NCBI RefSeq assembly: GCF_000832015.1
Contig: NZ_JXCJ01000001.1
Location: 64,337 to 124,107 of the forward strand
From: Gilvimarinus agarilyticus
GTDB taxonomy: Bacteria > Pseudomonadota > Gammaproteobacteria > Pseudomonadales > Cellvibrionaceae
Direction: 5' to 3'
Length of the DNA: 59,771 nt
Shown: positions 44,926 through 53,520 of the stretch, piece by piece
Layout: every line of letters starts with the position of its first letter
Position numbering within the stretch: position 1 is the first letter of the stretch
The notes under the pieces: model-generated
Told to the model about the DNA's origin: nothing
Databases searched by the model: none
The model's input: the letters and a program-made list of their open reading frames with translations, nothing else
Program-made: the position numbers and the translations under genes

Positions 44926-45918
44926 ATGAATGTTGACGACGAAGATATCGGCGACGGCTGCGATTGCAAGCCGGGTTTGCCGGCCTGGATGGCAACCTTT
45001 GCCGATTTGATGGCGCTGTTGATGTGTTTCTTTGTGCTGTTGTTGTCGTTCTCTGAGATGGACGCCATGAAGTTTAAGCGCTTGGCGGGCTCTTTGGCCC
45101 AGGCGTTCGGGGTGCAGGCGGAGGTCTCAGTAAACGAAATTCCCAAGGGCACCAGTATTATTGCGCAGGAGTTTAGCCCCGGTAAGCCCGAGCCTACCCC
45201 CATCAATGAGATCAGGCAGCACACCGAGGATATCACCCAGATGAGTCTTGAGGTGCGCGACTCGCAAGAGTACGACATCGAGCGCGGCGAGCCCGATATG
45301 GATGACAGCGCGCGCGAGCGGCTAGAGCAAATTATGCAGGAGCTGGTGGCACAAACCCGCCGCGATGCCGCCGAGCTGGCCGATACGCTCAAAGAGCAAA
45401 TCGCCAATGGTGAACTAGAAATAGAAACCCGTGGCCGGCACATTATCATCCGCATACGCGAGAAAGGCTCGTTTGAATCGGGCACCGCAACCCTGGCGCC
45501 AGATTATTACGATGTTATCGATGAGATTCGCGCCGTACTGATGCTGAAGCCGGGGCGCATTGAAGTGCAAGGGCACACCGATAACGTGCCCATTAACTCA
45601 GCACGCTTTCGCAATAATTGGGATTTGTCGGCGATGCGTGCCGCCTCGGTCGCCTCACAATTGCTGCGCGGCAACTACCTTGAGCCGCGTCGCTTTGAAG
45701 TGTCGGGCTTTGCCGATACCCGCCCGCTGGCCAGCAATGATTCAAGCGCCAACCGCGCGCGTAACCGCCGGGTTGAAATTGTGATTCGCCAGGGCCTTGG
45801 CGAGGATTTAAACCAAGACGACATCCAGCTGTTGAAACAGCAGGGAGACGACATCAGCCGTAAATTGGATGTGGCGCCGCAATACTTGTTTGACCTGGAG
45901 CCGGAGGAGGTTTTTTAA
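44926..45918 (+). CDS. pomB: Flagellar stator protein PomB (MotB family, Na+ type)
   Basis: 330 residues. A short cytoplasmic head with CDCKPG, one helix with the ion-binding Asp27 (ATFADLMALLMCFFVLLLSF), the plug and linker with IPKGTSIIAQEF as in Vibrio PomB, and a C-terminal OmpA-like peptidoglycan-binding domain (EVQGHTDNVPI, NRARNRRVEIVI). These sequence traits favour a sodium-driven stator. It is six bp after pomA. Confidence 0.93.
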   Translation: MNVDDEDIGDGCDCKPGLPAWMATFADLMALLMCFFVLLLSFSEMDAMKFKRLAGSLAQAFGVQAEVSVNEIPKGTSIIAQEFSPGKPEPTPINEIRQHTEDITQMSLEVRDSQEYDIERGEPDMDDSARERLEQIMQELVAQTRRDAAELADTLKEQIANGELEIETRGRHIIIRIREKGSFESGTATLAPDYYDVIDEIRAVLMLKPGRIEVQGHTDNVPINSARFRNNWDLSAMRAASVASQLLRGNYLEPRRFEVSGFADTRPLASNDSSANRARNRRVEIVIRQGLGEDLNQDDIQLLKQQGDDISRKLDVAPQYLFDLEPEEVF

Positions 45919-45921
45919 CCT

Positions 45922-45939
45922 TGTACGATATGTCGTACA
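45922..45939. promoter_or_regulatory. GacA-box-like palindrome upstream of the small RNA
   Basis: TGTACGA-TATG-TCGTACA is a perfect 18-bp dyad and matches the GacA/UvrY upstream element TGTAAG-N2-AT-N2-CTTACA at all but two of the fixed positions. Its centre is about 65 bp before the predicted RNA start, as for Pseudomonas rsmY. Confidence 0.75.
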
Positions 45940-45983
45940 CGAAACTGTGACAAAGGCGACTATTTTGGCTGTGCTTAGGGGCG

Positions 45984-45989
45984 CATAAT
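45984..45989 (+). promoter_or_regulatory. -10 element of the small RNA promoter
   Basis: CATAAT (five of six consensus bases). No good -35 is found at 17 bp (TATTTT), consistent with a promoter that depends on an activator such as GacA. Confidence 0.55.
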
Positions 45990-45994
45990 AGCTC

Positions 45995-46186
45995 ACTGGA
46001 CACGAGCATATGGATCATGGCTGTTCAGAACGGACTTCCACGGACTGTCATAGGGACTATGGCGTAACACGGATTACCCACAAGGAGTGTGAGGCAAGGA
46101 ACAGACGGATCTCGCCGACTTTGAGCCCAAGGCTGGTCTCCATCCTGTAAAACCCGCAGCAGGCCCCCTTGCTGCGGGTTTTCTTC
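45995..46186 (+). ncRNA. CsrB/RsmY/RsmZ-type small RNA
   Basis: About 190 nt with no ORF, between pomB and an MFS gene. It contains nine GGA motifs (45998, 46012, 46032, 46042, 46054, 46071, 46084, 46098, 46107). Several are in hairpin loops: CATA-GGGAC-TATG (46049-46061), CACA-AGGAG-TGTG (46079-46091) and AGCAT-ATGGATC-ATG (46005-46019). Five fit AYGGAY. It has an upstream GacA-like box and a strong terminator. This is the layout of RNAs that sequester CsrA/RsmA. Family is inferred from features, not from a covariance search. Confidence 0.8.
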
Positions 46187-46190
46187 GTTT
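46149..46190 (+). terminator. Terminator of the small RNA
   Basis: AAAACCCGCAGCA pairs with TGCTGCGGGTTTT across an eight-base loop, a 13-bp stem followed by TTCTTCGTTTT. Confidence 0.9.
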
Positions 46191-46354
46191 TACTCTAGCG
46201 CTTTTCATTTAATCATTTAGTGTTTCGCCTTCGCTAAGCGGCCCAACTGCTTCCGCGCATAAAGACGGGTAAAGCTGGCCGGGTTTGTGCTGGCACTGTG
46301 TTTTAATGGTGTGAGTTTTGAGCGCGACGTATGAAATGACTCGCCTCTATTATT

Positions 46355-47803
46355 ATGCCAGCCACGCCACTCTCGCTTTTTACAAAAGGTCTCCGCTTGA
46401 ACAACAACGCACCTCTCCCGGAACAAAATGCCTCGCCCTGGCTGGTGTTACTGGTAGTTTGCCTTGGCGCTTTTGTTGCGCCACTGGGTATGGCCTCGGT
46501 GAATGTTGCGATCCCCTCCTTGGCAGAAGATCTGGGTGCCAATGCTGTACTGGTGAGCTGGATACCCACAGTGGTGTTGATCAGCAATATTATGTTTATG
46601 TTGCCCGCGGGAAAGTGCGCCGATTTATGGGGCCGTAAACGGCTGTTCTTTCTTGGGGTATGCGTTAATGCCGGCGCCACTGCGGTAGCATTTTTGGCCC
46701 AATCGATCGAGATGGTGCTGGTGTTGCGCTTTATTCAGGGTATTGGCTCGGCGATGATGTTTGCCACCAGTATGGCGCTGTTGATATCCGTGTTCCCCAC
46801 CGATAAACGCGGGTTGCCGCTGGGGTTAAATGCCGCCTGTGTGTATTTGGGGTTAACTCTGGCGCCGGCGTTGGGCGGTTGGGTGACCGAGGCTTTTGGC
46901 TGGCGTTTTGTCTTTTTGCTACCGCTACCCATTGCTGCGGTGGTGCTGAGCATCTTACTACGGGTTAAAGGCGAGTGGCACGGGAACCAGTCGGGCCGTT
47001 TTGATTGGCGCGGGGCGATATTATTTGCCGCCGTGGCGGTTTGTCTGGCACTGGGGTTGGCGGGGTTACCCGGTGCCGGGCACATTGCGTTGGTGGTGCT
47101 CGCCGGTATTTTACTGGCGCTGTTTGTTCGTATGCAGGCACGAGCGACGACGCCGTTAATCCGGGTGCAGATGTTTCGCGAATCAAAGTTGTTTTCGATG
47201 TCGCTGGCCAGTGCCTCACTGATGTACGCCAGTAGTTACCCGCTGGGCTTTATGCTGAGCTTATACCTGCAATACGTGCGCGGCTACAGCGCGGGCGAGG
47301 CGGGCCAAATTTTGTTGGTGCAGGCGTTGACCATGGCTTTTGTTGCACCTATCGCGGGGCGCTTATCGGATTTTTTACCGGCGCGTTGGTTGGCCAGTGC
47401 CGGTTGCGCTTGCACGCTGGCAGGCTTTGGTCTGCTCAGCACCTTGGACGCAACCACCGAGCGGGCCGACATTGCGTTGGCGCTACTGTTGATTGGTTTT
47501 GGATTTGGTTTTTTCTCCAGCCCAAATAATCACGTGGTAATGCATTCGGCGGCGCCGCATGAGGTGGGGGTGGCGGCCGCCACGCTGAATTTGTCGCGCG
47601 TGATGGGCAACTTAGTGGGGATGAGTATGGTGAATTTATTGGTGCATTGGCACTTAGGGGAACGCGCCATGAGCCGTGCGATTGCCGAACCGCTGCTGTT
47701 AACATTTCACCAGGCGATGAATTTAACTTTGTGCTTTTTACTGGCGGCGCTAGTGTTATCGTTGCTGCGCGGCGGCACCCGCGCCGCCGCAACCTCAGAG
47801 TAA
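46355..47803 (+). CDS. MFS transporter, DHA2 (EmrB/QacA-like) family
   Basis: 482 residues with about 14 membrane helices. ADLWGRKRLFF is the loop 2-3 signature, and GLTLAPALGGWVTEAFGWR is motif C of drug antiporters. It probably exports small hydrophobic compounds. The ATG at 46355 lacks a Shine-Dalgarno; a TTG at 46397 with AAAAGG seven bases upstream is a strong alternative start. Confidence 0.88.
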   Translation: MPATPLSLFTKGLRLNNNAPLPEQNASPWLVLLVVCLGAFVAPLGMASVNVAIPSLAEDLGANAVLVSWIPTVVLISNIMFMLPAGKCADLWGRKRLFFLGVCVNAGATAVAFLAQSIEMVLVLRFIQGIGSAMMFATSMALLISVFPTDKRGLPLGLNAACVYLGLTLAPALGGWVTEAFGWRFVFLLPLPIAAVVLSILLRVKGEWHGNQSGRFDWRGAILFAAVAVCLALGLAGLPGAGHIALVVLAGILLALFVRMQARATTPLIRVQMFRESKLFSMSLASASLMYASSYPLGFMLSLYLQYVRGYSAGEAGQILLVQALTMAFVAPIAGRLSDFLPARWLASAGCACTLAGFGLLSTLDATTERADIALALLLIGFGFGFFSSPNNHVVMHSAAPHEVGVAAATLNLSRVMGNLVGMSMVNLLVHWHLGERAMSRAIAEPLLLTFHQAMNLTLCFLLAALVLSLLRGGTRAAATSE

Positions 47804-47839
47804 GGTGCGGGCAGGCGGGTAATCGTGCGTGGTTAACGT

Positions 47840-49204
47840 TTACGCGTTGCCAATTAGCGTGTCGTACAAAATCCGTGTGGCCTGATCGGCAACGGTTTGT
47901 GAGACTCCCACATGAAAGCAAATTTGCGACGGGCTCTGGTCGATTAAATCGATGGGAATATAAGCCTCGCCCAAGGCGCTCAAGGCCTCGATTATGGGGT
48001 AGGAGTTGCGGTTAAGGCCTAACCCCACGGGCGTAATAACCGACAAGTTATACACCACGCGCATATTGTCTGGCTTTAGGCGCTTCTCAATCACCCGGCG
48101 CAAATCGTTAATGCTGCCCAACAAATCGTCTTTACTTACCAGCACCGCAATGTCGTCTTTGTCGGTGGGGTAATGGTACGTGTTAATGCCAAAGTCGTGA
48201 AAAATCTGCAGCAGTGAGGCGGTAAAACCTACCTCTTCACCCAGCATGTCTTTTTCGATGTGGATGTACGACATGTTATCCAGCCGGGCGATTCCCACCA
48301 CGCCCTCCTCAGGTACGCGCTCGTTTAAAATAAGCGTGCCGGGGTTTTCCGGGGCGTTGGTGTTGCGAATATTGATGGGAATTTTGCGGTCGCGGCACTT
48401 AAGCATCGCATCCAGGTGAAAAACGTTAAAGCCCTTGCTCGATAGCAGGCGAATTTCTTTAAAGGTTAACCGTGGAATCGCGCGCGCCTCGGTAATAATG
48501 CGCGGGTCGGCCTCGTAGACGCCGTTTACATCGGTCCAGTTTTCGTAGGTGTCGGCGTCCAGAGCGTAGGCGATTTCACCACCGGTTAAATCTGAGCCCC
48601 CGCGAGAGAAAACCGCGATATGGCCGTCTTCGGTCACCCCGTAAAAACCGGGGATAACCGATATGCCGTCGTATTCGGTAAGGCACTGTACGTTTTCGTA
48701 GGCCTGATCGAGGGTTTTTGCGGCGAGGAAATTGTCGCTGACCAGAAAACCGATGTTTTCGGGCAATTGCGCCTGGGCTTTTAAGCCGCTTTTATCCAGA
48801 TACGCCGCAATAATACGGGCGTTGTAGTGCTCGCCCCGTGAGGCCAAAAAGGCCACGCGTTTGTCGCCGCCGAGGTCAGTGTCTAAATCTTTGGTGAGCG
48901 AGGCGAGAATGTCTTTGTTATCGATTTTTAAGTCGCGCATGATGGCTGTGAATTTTTCGATCACAGCTTTGCGGCTGTCGTCGGCGGTAATTTCCTGGCG
49001 CTGGTTGTAAAAATGAATGCCCTTGGTGGCAATATTGATGAGATGGTCGGTGACCTTCTCTTCATTTTTATGGCTGCGCCCGGGGCCGGATACAACGATA
49101 ACGCGACGCTTTTTATCGCTCTGAACAATGTTTTTAACTTTGGTGATTTGCTTGGCATCGGCAACTGAGCTGCCGCCAAATTTACTGATAATAATATCTG
49201 ACAT
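47840..49204 (-). CDS. ask: Aspartate kinase, ectoine-type
   Basis: 454 residues. Starts with ISKFGGSSVADAKQ, the kinase motif; FSRGGSDLTGGEIAYAL is the aspartate-binding segment, and two ACT-like domains follow. The sequence is of the ectoine-linked Ask type. It makes aspartyl phosphate for the DABA branch. Downstream of ectB on the same strand, 107 bp apart. Confidence 0.88.
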   Translation of the reverse strand: MSDIIISKFGGSSVADAKQITKVKNIVQSDKKRRVIVVSGPGRSHKNEEKVTDHLINIATKGIHFYNQRQEITADDSRKAVIEKFTAIMRDLKIDNKDILASLTKDLDTDLGGDKRVAFLASRGEHYNARIIAAYLDKSGLKAQAQLPENIGFLVSDNFLAAKTLDQAYENVQCLTEYDGISVIPGFYGVTEDGHIAVFSRGGSDLTGGEIAYALDADTYENWTDVNGVYEADPRIITEARAIPRLTFKEIRLLSSKGFNVFHLDAMLKCRDRKIPINIRNTNAPENPGTLILNERVPEEGVVGIARLDNMSYIHIEKDMLGEEVGFTASLLQIFHDFGINTYHYPTDKDDIAVLVSKDDLLGSINDLRRVIEKRLKPDNMRVVYNLSVITPVGLGLNRNSYPIIEALSALGEAYIPIDLIDQSPSQICFHVGVSQTVADQATRILYDTLIGNA

Positions 49205-49311
49205 GGCGTCCTTCTGATGTGTCGTGGCGGCGGCCGGTAATCGTTAGGGCAATTGCCCAGCCGCCTGCAGTTCAAAGTGGTGCGGGCTTAGCGCCCTGTG
49301 CTAGCAAGACA

Positions 49312-50580
49312 CTACTGTCCGGTCATCATTTTGTCGCGTCGCTCGGATAGCACCTTAAGTGACTCGCGGATAATGCCAAGCCCCTCGTGCAGGAGGTCTT
49401 CATCGATGAGCAGCGACGGTAAGAATTTTAATACCTGATCGTCAGCGCCGGCGGTTTCGATAACCAGGCCACGCTCAAAGGCTTCGGCCGAGGTCTCGCT
49501 GGCCACACCATTGGGTAGCTCGAGTGCGTAAATCATCCCCAAACCGCGCACTTTGGGATCAAACTCAGGGAAGTCGGCGGCGATTTTTTCCAACTCGGTT
49601 TTCAGCAAGTTACCTTTGTACTCGACCGCTTTGGCTAAATCGTCGTTATCCCAAAAGTTTAGCGCTTGCGTGGCGGCAATAAAGGCCAGGTTGTTGCCGC
49701 GGAAGGTGCCGGTGTGCTCGCCGGGCTGCCACTGGTCGAGCTCAGGGCGCATCAGCAACAGCGCCATAGGCAGGCCGCCACCGATGGATTTGGACAGAGT
49801 GACCATATCGGGATGGATTCCCGCACGCTCGAAACTAAAGAAGGTACCGGTGCGACCATTGCCCACCTGAATGTCGTCGATTATCAGCAGAATATCGAAC
49901 TCGCGACAGACATCCTGTAGCCCTTTAAGCCACTCGATGCTGGCGACATTAACACCGCCTTCGCCCTGGACAGTCTCAACAATAATCGCGGCGGGCAAAT
50001 CGATACCGCTGCTGTTGTCTGAGAGAAACTTACGCAGGTAATCGATGGTGTTAACGTCTTCGCCTAAAAATCCGTCGAACGGCATAAAGGCGGTATTGGC
50101 GCGTGAACCGTAGGATTCATCTTTGTAAAAGTAATTGCCGGTAGCCGCGAGTGCACCCATGGTCAGGCCGTGGTAACCGTTGGTAAAGGCAATCACGTTG
50201 GAGCGCTGTTTAACCATGCGCGCCAGCTTTAGGGCGGTCTCTACGGCGTTGGTACCGGTAGGACCGGTAAACTGAACTTTGTACTGCAGGTTGCGCGGCG
50301 CCAAAATGGTATCGCGAAACTTTTGTAAGAAGGCGCGCTTGGCGATGGTGGCTTTATCCAGCCCGTGGACAATACCGTTGCGCTGTAGGTACTCAATGAT
50401 TGCCTCGGTAATCATCGGGTGGTTGTGACCGTAATTAAGAACACCGGCGCCAGCGAAAAAATCGATAAAGCGTGCACCGCTCTCATCAAACAGCTCAGAG
50501 CCCTGTGCCACGTCAAAGATTGTCGGAAACGAGCGTACATAACCGCGTACTTCTGATTCCATCTCTTCAAAAATTCTCAT
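49312..50580 (-). CDS. ectB: Diaminobutyrate-2-oxoglutarate transaminase
   Basis: 422 residues. RIFEEMESEVRGYVRSFP at the start and FTGPTGTNAVETALKLAR are diagnostic of EctB. PLP lysine is in TLSKSIGGGLPMA; the aspartate lies in IIDDIQVGNGRTG. It makes L-2,4-diaminobutyrate from aspartate semialdehyde, supplied by the adjacent aspartokinase. ectA and ectC, which normally flank it, are absent, so the end product here is uncertain. Confidence 0.94.
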   Translation of the reverse strand: MRIFEEMESEVRGYVRSFPTIFDVAQGSELFDESGARFIDFFAGAGVLNYGHNHPMITEAIIEYLQRNGIVHGLDKATIAKRAFLQKFRDTILAPRNLQYKVQFTGPTGTNAVETALKLARMVKQRSNVIAFTNGYHGLTMGALAATGNYFYKDESYGSRANTAFMPFDGFLGEDVNTIDYLRKFLSDNSSGIDLPAAIIVETVQGEGGVNVASIEWLKGLQDVCREFDILLIIDDIQVGNGRTGTFFSFERAGIHPDMVTLSKSIGGGLPMALLLMRPELDQWQPGEHTGTFRGNNLAFIAATQALNFWDNDDLAKAVEYKGNLLKTELEKIAADFPEFDPKVRGLGMIYALELPNGVASETSAEAFERGLVIETAGADDQVLKFLPSLLIDEDLLHEGLGIIRESLKVLSERRDKMMTGQ

Positions 50581-51049
50581 AGATTGCTCCTGCAGCTGTT
50601 GCTAAGTGTTAGGTCGAACGAATCAATCAGGGCAGAGGTGCCTCTGTTGACTCTAAACTCGGGGCCGGCTATTGGCTCCGGCGCCATACTGCCGTATTCG
50701 GCAGTATTTCTGTGCTTTGGGGGCTCAACGGCTTAGACCGGTGAATGTTGCGGTGTAACCTGAATACCGTTGGGCGTTCTATTACAAAAAGATCGATCTG
50801 CTGATTGGTTTGACTGTCAGCCGCATCGCAGCAAATGGCCGCTCCCGCTAGCGCACCAGTTACGTGCAGCTGCCGGGTTTGGTTCAAATTTGCGGGAGGC
50901 GCTAGGCCCCGCTTAATAATAGATGATAACAAGCGAGGCGGAGAAAAACTAATCAACCACTTGCGGCGGCGCTTTGCCGGCGTTAGTCATCACGTACAAT
51001 AGGGCCAAGAATTTATCGCAGTACCGCCCACGCAGGCGGCAGGAGCCGT
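50581..51049. other. Non-coding region upstream of ectB
   Basis: 470 bp with no ectA or other gene. It holds the palindrome at 50686 and a GC-rich dyad, GGGGCCGG / CCGGCGCC (50661-50684). Reverse-strand ORF 50669-50956 is low-complexity shadow. Confidence 0.5.
50686..50707. promoter_or_regulatory. Palindrome upstream of ectB
   Basis: ATACTGCCG-TATT-CGGCAGTAT is a perfect dyad with nine-base arms, about 105 bp before ectB. It may bind a regulator such as a MarR-type protein; the factor is unknown. Confidence 0.55.
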
Positions 51050-51664
51050 ATGAGTCAAAGTTATCAGGTGTTGGCCGAACCTTGTGAGTATCTTTATGAG
51101 GAGAAGCGCAGCACTTTTACCGCGGTGTTACAGCCTGCTCAAGAGCGAGAGGCGGCCTTAGCGCAGCTTGAGGCGATTCGTCGCGAGCGCCCCGGCGCAA
51201 GCCACTACTGCTGGGCCTATATCTTAGGCTCGGCCAGCCAGCCGCTTAGTATGGCGTTTAGCGATGATGGCGAGCCGGGCGGCACCGCCGGCAAACCTAT
51301 GTTAAGCGTACTGGAGCACCGTCTGGCGGGCGATTGTATGGCGGTGGTGGTGCGTACCTTTGGCGGCACTAAACTGGGGGCCGGCGGCTTGGTGCGCGCC
51401 TATGGTGCCGCCGTGTCGGGGGCGCTTGATTTGGCTCAGTGGCGCCAGATAACGCCGACCGTACCGGTGGCCATTGCGGTGGGTTTTGCCTTGGAGGAGC
51501 GCGTGCGACACAGTTTGATGCTGCGCGATATTGCGATTAGCTCGGTCAGCTACAGCAGCGAGGTAACACTGGTCGTTGATGTGCCGGAGCAAGCGCTGGA
51601 TACACTGAGCTCTGAGCTGGCCGAATTAAGCTCGGGCGCGGCGCGGGTATGGCCGGCACGATAG
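51050..51664 (+). CDS. yigZ: YigZ/IMPACT family protein
   Basis: 204 residues. FSDDGEPGGTAGKPML is the family signature, with VVVRTFGGTKLGAGGLVRAY. The fold resembles ribosomal-protein S5-like domains; the eukaryotic member IMPACT modulates translation. The bacterial role is not fixed. Single gene. Confidence 0.93.
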   Translation: MSQSYQVLAEPCEYLYEEKRSTFTAVLQPAQEREAALAQLEAIRRERPGASHYCWAYILGSASQPLSMAFSDDGEPGGTAGKPMLSVLEHRLAGDCMAVVVRTFGGTKLGAGGLVRAYGAAVSGALDLAQWRQITPTVPVAIAVGFALEERVRHSLMLRDIAISSVSYSSEVTLVVDVPEQALDTLSSELAELSSGAARVWPAR

Positions 51665-51911
51665 AGTACTTGTCGACCGCAAACAGTACCGAAAAGCCCA
51701 CAGTGTTAGGGGTTTACTAGGTAAATGAGTAAAAAAGGGGTACATTTGACATATTGTCGTCATATACAAAACACATTGTATAGCTAGGCTTGTGCCGAGG
51801 TGAGGTAGCGCAGTAAACCGCGTGAAACAACATAACCCATAACAGCAACGCAGTACCGAATAGATCGTTAACTATGCCGTAAGTAAGATTTGACTTACTT
51901 AGGAGGTATCG

Positions 51912-52472
51912 ATGGAAGCGCGGATTCTGAGGCTTAATATTGCCGGCCAGCCGATTGAGTGGTTGCACTGGCAAGATGCCGTTTGCTTATACGCCCGGGA
52001 CCTGGTGGCCTGGAGCTTGGGCGGCTCGGTGCGGCGGGTGCTGGGCGGTCATGCTCGCACCAGTGGCCTGCAGTCAGAGATTAACTTGCCCGCTATCATC
52101 GCCTGTGGTGGCAGTCGTATTGCCCGCTACCGGCAAATCCCCCCGTTGACCAATCGCGCCCTGTTTGCCCGGGATGATTATCTCTGTTTGTACTGCGGTA
52201 AAGAGTTTCCGCTGGGGCTCTTGTCGCGCGATCACGTTCACCCGGTAAGCCGAGGCGGGCGCGATATCTGGCGCAATGTGGTGACGGCCTGTAAGCGCTG
52301 TAATCAGCGCAAGGGCAGTCATTTGTTAGCCGATATCGATATGGAATTACTGGCCCTGCCTTTTTGCCCTAATAATGCCGAGTACCTCGCGTTGATTAAC
52401 TCCGATCGTATCCGCGGCGATCAAATGGAGTTTCTGCGCCCGCAGTTTTCCTCTCGCCGCAATTGGCACTGA
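51912..52472 (+). CDS. HNH endonuclease family protein
   Basis: 186 residues. The HNH motif is LSRDHVHPVSRGG ... WRNVVTACKRCNQRKG, with CLYCGK giving two zinc cysteines (four in total with CKRC). A family of small HNH proteins of unknown cellular function, widespread in free-living proteobacteria. AGGAGG precedes the ATG. Confidence 0.88.
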   Translation: MEARILRLNIAGQPIEWLHWQDAVCLYARDLVAWSLGGSVRRVLGGHARTSGLQSEINLPAIIACGGSRIARYRQIPPLTNRALFARDDYLCLYCGKEFPLGLLSRDHVHPVSRGGRDIWRNVVTACKRCNQRKGSHLLADIDMELLALPFCPNNAEYLALINSDRIRGDQMEFLRPQFSSRRNWH

Positions 52473-52550
52473 CGCGCCCACGCGCTAGAATCTCAGAACG
52501 ATTAATGTTTACCGTTGCGTCACTGGCGCGATGGTTGTTGTGAGGTTGGT

Positions 52551-53498
52551 ATGGCTGGTTTATCTCGTCGGCAATGTTTGCAGTGGGCCGGTGCTGTGCT
52601 GGGTGGTTCGGCGCTGGGGGTAAAGGCCGATGGGTTAACGCCTTCAGTGGCGCCATTTCATTTTGATATGTCTCTCGCCCAGTGGTCGCTCAATAAAGCG
52701 TTTTTTGATAAATCGCTAAGCACGTTGGATTTTCCGGCGGTGGCGCGCACCAGTTTTGACATTGGCGCAGTGGAATACGTTAATCAGTTTTTTATGGATA
52801 AAGCGCGTGATACCGCTTTTATTCGCGATTTAAAACAGCGTGCGGACGACCATAACGTTAAAAATTTATTGATTATGGTCGACGGCGAAGGCGATTTATC
52901 TACCGTCGATGAAAAGCGTCGCAAGCAATCGGTAAGCAATCATCACAAGTGGGTCGAAATGGCCTCGGAGCTCGGCTGCCACAGTATTCGTGTTAATTTG
53001 CACGGCAGCCGCGGCGCCGAGGATTGGCACCGGGCATCGCTGGCGAGCCTGCTGGAGTTGGCCGAGTTTTCTGAGCCCCTGGGTATTAAAATTTTGGTGG
53101 AAAACCACGGCGGCTATTCATCCCATGGTGCTAAGTTGGCGGCCGTTTTAAAAGCCGCCGATTCGCCTTATTGCGGCTCTATGCCGGATTTTGGTAACTT
53201 TTGTTATCAGCGGGAGTCGGGCGATTTGTGGGACTCGGCGTGCGTCAAAGAGTACAACCTCTATCAGGGGGTGGCCGACTTAATGCCCTATGCCGGTGCC
53301 GTTAGCGCTAAAACCTTTCGCTTTGACGAGCAGGGCAACGAACCCAATATCGATTACCTGCGTATCTTTGACATTATTAAAGCCTCGGGCTATAGCGGCT
53401 ATGTAGGCATTGAATATGAAGGGCACGACTTGCCCGCCGCCGAGGGGATCCGGTCTACCAAAGCATTGCTCGAGCGGGTGCGCACAGAACTTAGTTAG
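52551..53498 (+). CDS. Exported TIM-barrel sugar epimerase/isomerase-like protein
   Basis: 315 residues. A Tat-type signal (SRRQCLQWAGAVLGGSALG) begins the protein. The rest is an AP endonuclease 2/xylose isomerase-like barrel: HSIRVNLHGSRGAEDW, ILVENHGGYSSH, MPDFGNFC, VGIEYEGHDLP supply acidic and histidine metal ligands. Such exported proteins occur with 3-keto-sugar oxidation genes. The ATG at 52551 has GAGG upstream. Confidence 0.8.
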   Translation: MAGLSRRQCLQWAGAVLGGSALGVKADGLTPSVAPFHFDMSLAQWSLNKAFFDKSLSTLDFPAVARTSFDIGAVEYVNQFFMDKARDTAFIRDLKQRADDHNVKNLLIMVDGEGDLSTVDEKRRKQSVSNHHKWVEMASELGCHSIRVNLHGSRGAEDWHRASLASLLELAEFSEPLGIKILVENHGGYSSHGAKLAAVLKAADSPYCGSMPDFGNFCYQRESGDLWDSACVKEYNLYQGVADLMPYAGAVSAKTFRFDEQGNEPNIDYLRIFDIIKASGYSGYVGIEYEGHDLPAAEGIRSTKALLERVRTELS

Positions 53499-53520
53499 TT
53501 GGTCGCTCGGGTGGTTGCGG

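Noticed and set aside
50669-50956. Degraded ectA upstream of ectB
   Set aside because: The reverse ORF has no acetyltransferase motif; it is a shadow of GC-rich DNA.
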